Below, one piece after another: positions 5,564 through 7,623 of a DNA stretch of 7,623 nt. The stretch is taken from positions 1 to 7,623 of the forward strand of contig JAGWGO010000063.1 of the NCBI GenBank assembly GCA_028867395.1, in the 5' to 3' direction. A program made the position numbers and the translations under genes. This stretch comes from Nitrososphaerota archaeon (GTDB taxonomy: Archaea; Thermoproteota; Nitrososphaeria; Nitrososphaerales; Nitrosopumilaceae). Each line of letters opens with the position of its first letter. Position 1 is the first letter of the stretch. A model generated the notes under the pieces. It was not told the DNA's origin, did not search any database, and worked only from the letters and a program-made list of their open reading frames with translations.

Positions 5564-6691
5564 TTGGACAAGACCACCGTTATTTTAGGCGGAGTATATT
5601 GCGCCGTAATACTAGTATTGATCTCGGTTTTTGTAATTTCGCCAAGCAAACTTGACTTGTCACCCCACATTGCTCAGAACAATCCCTTTGATCAATCAAT
5701 CATGAAGAGTTCACAGCTCAGCTTGGCAGATCTCTTTGCGGCCTCTGATCAAGGAGTGGTCCAGATTATAGTTAGCAAGTCAAATGATAGTTTGGAAGAC
5801 AAAGACATTGGCTCTGGAATTGTCTATGACACTACCGGTCACATAATAACAAACAACCATGTTGTTGAAAACAGCACCAAGATCCAAATTGTTTTCCACG
5901 ACGGGCAGTCGCTGCCAGCCAAAGTGGTAGGTACAGATCCTTATGCTGACCTTGCAGTAGTCAAGGTGAACCCAAGTTCTTACGCGTTGCATCCCTTGAC
6001 ACTTGGAGACTCGAGCAATCTCAGAATCGGAGACCAGGTGGCAGCAATTGGCAATCCCTTTGGGTTGACAGGTACCATTACGTCAGGCATTGTCAGTCAG
6101 CTGGGCAGACTGCTTGACCCTCCAAACAGTTCCTTTTCCATACCAAACGTAATCCAGACTGATGCGCCGATAAATCCAGGCAATTCTGGAGGCCCGCTGC
6201 TTGACATGTATGGAAAAGTTGTTGGGATAAACACTGCAATCCAATCGGAGACGGGGGAATTTTCTGGCGTGGGTTTTGCGATTCCGTCAAACACCATGAA
6301 GAGAATTGTGCCGTCGCTCATAGAGAATGGACACTATGATCACCCGTGGCTTGGCATAACCGGAATAAGCGTAGACTCGGATCTATCGGATATCTTGAAG
6401 CTGCCAGTATCGTCTGGCTTTATGATATATACTGTAGTGCCAAACAGTTCGGCCGCGCAGGCAGGACTCCAAGGATACAAGGAAACCAAAGCCATCAACG
6501 GGACCCAGTACAAGATAGGCGGGGACATCATCATAGCGGCAGACTCTCACCCAATCAACAGGATAAACGACCTGCTCAACTATTTGCAGGATCAAAAATC
6601 AGTAGGTGACAAGATGGTTCTTACAATAATTCGCGACGGCAAGACCATGCAGGTTACACTCACACTCCAGCAAAGACCAAACCAATTTTAA
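5564..6691 (+). CDS. HtrA/DegP-type serine protease, membrane-anchored, one PDZ domain
   Basis: The 375-residue protein has an N-terminal membrane anchor (about residues 6-26), a short linker, a trypsin-like protease domain (about 54-255) and a single C-terminal PDZ domain (about 262-368). The catalytic triad is complete: His99 in TNNHVV, Asp129 in DPYADLAVVK and Ser208 in the GNSGGPL motif. Other HtrA hallmarks are GSGIVYDTTGHIITN (83-97), AIGNPFGL (161-168), IQTDAPINPGNSGG (197-210) and GVGFAIPS (235-242). The PDZ part shows WLGI (262-265), SSAAQAGL (295-302) and GGDIIIAAD (319-327). HtrA proteases degrade or refold damaged proteins; the anchor suggests it faces outward, between the membrane and the S-layer. 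TTG was chosen because the box at 5532-5539 lies about 28 bases upstream and the frame starts just before the anchor. It stands alone, 38 bases before cofG. A degS-like stress-sensor role is possible but unsupported. Confidence 0.93.
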   Translation: MDKTTVILGGVYCAVILVLISVFVISPSKLDLSPHIAQNNPFDQSIMKSSQLSLADLFAASDQGVVQIIVSKSNDSLEDKDIGSGIVYDTTGHIITNNHVVENSTKIQIVFHDGQSLPAKVVGTDPYADLAVVKVNPSSYALHPLTLGDSSNLRIGDQVAAIGNPFGLTGTITSGIVSQLGRLLDPPNSSFSIPNVIQTDAPINPGNSGGPLLDMYGKVVGINTAIQSETGEFSGVGFAIPSNTMKRIVPSLIENGHYDHPWLGITGISVDSDLSDILKLPVSSGFMIYTVVPNSSAAQAGLQGYKETKAINGTQYKIGGDIIIAADSHPINRINDLLNYLQDQKSVGDKMVLTIIRDGKTMQVTLTLQQRPNQF

Positions 6692-6697
6692 TACAAG

Positions 6698-6705
6698 CAT
6701 AAATA
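6698..6705 (+). promoter_or_regulatory. TATA-like box for cofG
   Basis: CATAAATA lies in the short gap after the protease stop, centred about 28 bases before the TTG at 6730. It suggests that cofG has its own promoter rather than depending on read-through. Confidence 0.5.
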
Positions 6706-6729
6706 CAACTCCCTAAGCTACAAGACTAG

Positions 6730-7623
6730 TTGAGCAAGATAATTCTAAATTCTGAATTATTGAACAAGGTGTTTGACGGAAAAGAGATAACACATGAAAA
6801 CGCGTATCAGGTTTACCAAGAAGCAGAAAAAAATCCTCATGAACTTTACAAGGCAGCTCAAATTTTAAGAAACAAGAACAAGGCAAAGACAGTCACTTAT
6901 TCAAGAAAAGTATTTTTCAATTTGATAAACCTGTGCCGGGACACTTGCTCCTACTGCACATACAAGGCAGAGCCAGGCGAGTCCAAAGTTTCCATGATGT
7001 CAAGACAAGACATTGCAAACCTCGTGCGGGTGGGAAAAAGATACAGGTGCACCGAGGCGCTCTTTGTCACAGGCGAGAGGCCAGAGCAGAGATATGCCGA
7101 GGCAAGAGAGTGGCTTGTAAAAAATGGTTTTTCAACCACTGCTGAATATCTTGTGCACGCATCAGAGACTGCACTGGAAGGCGGACTTTTTCCCCACACC
7201 AATGCTGGAAACTTGACAAAACCCGAGATGGTCGAGCTGAGAAAGACCAACGCAAGCATGGGTGTGATGCTTGAGAACTCAAGTGAGAGATTGTCTGGGA
7301 AGGGGATGCCCCATGAGCTTGCACCAAGCAAGAACCCAAGGGCAAGAACTCGCGTGCTTGAAAATGCAGGAGAGTTGTCAATACCAATGACAACAGGTCT
7401 TTTGATTGGAATAGGCGAGAGTCCCTTTGAGATAATAGACTCTATTTTTGCAATCAAATCAATTCATGAAAAGTATGGCAACATACAAGAAGTGATACTG
7501 CAAAACTTTCAGCCAAAGCCTGACACGGCAATGCGAGACATACCTCGACCAGAAGAAAGATATTTCAAGAACCTGGTTGCCTTGGCAAGACTCTTGATGC
7601 CGGAAATGAACATACAGATCCCA
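6730..7623 (+). CDS. cofG: CofG subunit of FO synthase (coenzyme F420 biosynthesis), 3' end outside window
   Basis: The frame starts at a TTG right after an in-frame TAG (6727-6729) and is open to the right edge: 298 codons, C-terminus missing. It is a radical SAM enzyme with the cluster motif CRDTCSYC (cysteines 69, 73, 76) after VTYSRKVFFNLINL (55-68). CofG features include ALFVTGERPEQRY (110-122), GGLFPHTNAGNL (151-162), NASMGVMLENSSERL (174-188), TTGLLIGIGE (221-230) and IQEVILQNFQPKP (252-264). CofG works with CofH to make the deazaflavin FO from tyrosine and a pyrimidine precursor, using S-adenosylmethionine. The first 55 residues form a helical extension resembling the CofG half of the fused actinobacterial FbiC. 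The TTG is nearly forced by the stop before it, and a box sits 28 bases upstream. No cofH is in view. CofG rather than CofH or MqnC is clear from the motifs. Confidence 0.93.
   Translation, partial: MSKIILNSELLNKVFDGKEITHENAYQVYQEAEKNPHELYKAAQILRNKNKAKTVTYSRKVFFNLINLCRDTCSYCTYKAEPGESKVSMMSRQDIANLVRVGKRYRCTEALFVTGERPEQRYAEAREWLVKNGFSTTAEYLVHASETALEGGLFPHTNAGNLTKPEMVELRKTNASMGVMLENSSERLSGKGMPHELAPSKNPRARTRVLENAGELSIPMTTGLLIGIGESPFEIIDSIFAIKSIHEKYGNIQEVILQNFQPKPDTAMRDIPRPEERYFKNLVALARLLMPEMNIQIP

Noticed and set aside
6951..7457. Minus-strand open frame of 168 codons
   Set aside because: It is antisense to cofG, whose radical SAM motifs and continuous homology leave no doubt about the coding strand.

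Overview
The window looks like chromosomal DNA of an ammonia-oxidising archaeon of the Nitrososphaerota (Thaumarchaeota), most likely the Nitrosopumilales. The evidence is the gene set: a DUF1512 protein, a free-standing methionyl-tRNA synthetase beta-type OB-fold protein, an FbiC-like CofG for coenzyme F420 synthesis, and an HpnB-like glycosyltransferase. The promoters also fit: most genes have an AT-rich TATA-like box about 24-28 bases before the start codon and no clear Shine-Dalgarno site, which is the layout of leaderless archaeal transcripts. Genus cannot be fixed by reading alone.

Layout, left to right. Bases 1-398 (minus) hold the N-terminal part of a membrane-anchored DUF1512 protein that runs off the left edge. 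It is divergent from a GlcD-type FAD-linked oxidase (478-1896, plus). A 250-base gap between convergent genes follows (1897-2146). It holds no recognised gene but contains an imperfect tandem repeat with four alternating TGGACA/TGTCCA half-sites, two short palindromes and a doubtful minus-strand small ORF. Next is the MetRS beta-like gene (2147-2470, minus), divergent from a probable two-gene unit: an SRPBCC protein (2592-3008) and a membrane-bound family 2 glycosyltransferase (3014-4222), 5 bases apart. Then come an EamA-family transporter (4310-5215), a small unrecognised protein (about 5266-5496), an HtrA-type membrane-anchored serine protease with one PDZ domain (5564-6691), and the 5' part of cofG (6730 to the right edge).

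The genes do not form one pathway. Redox metabolism (GlcD-like oxidase), translation (MetRS beta), cofactor synthesis (CofG) and envelope functions (glycosyltransferase, EamA transporter, HtrA, DUF1512) sit side by side, mostly as single transcription units. The SRPBCC-glycosyltransferase pair is the only likely functional couple. No mobile element, CRISPR array, tRNA or rRNA was seen. The least explained stretch is the repeat-bearing convergent gap at about 1900-2100. The clearest genome-level trait is the use of TTG or GTG starts in five of the eight recognised genes.
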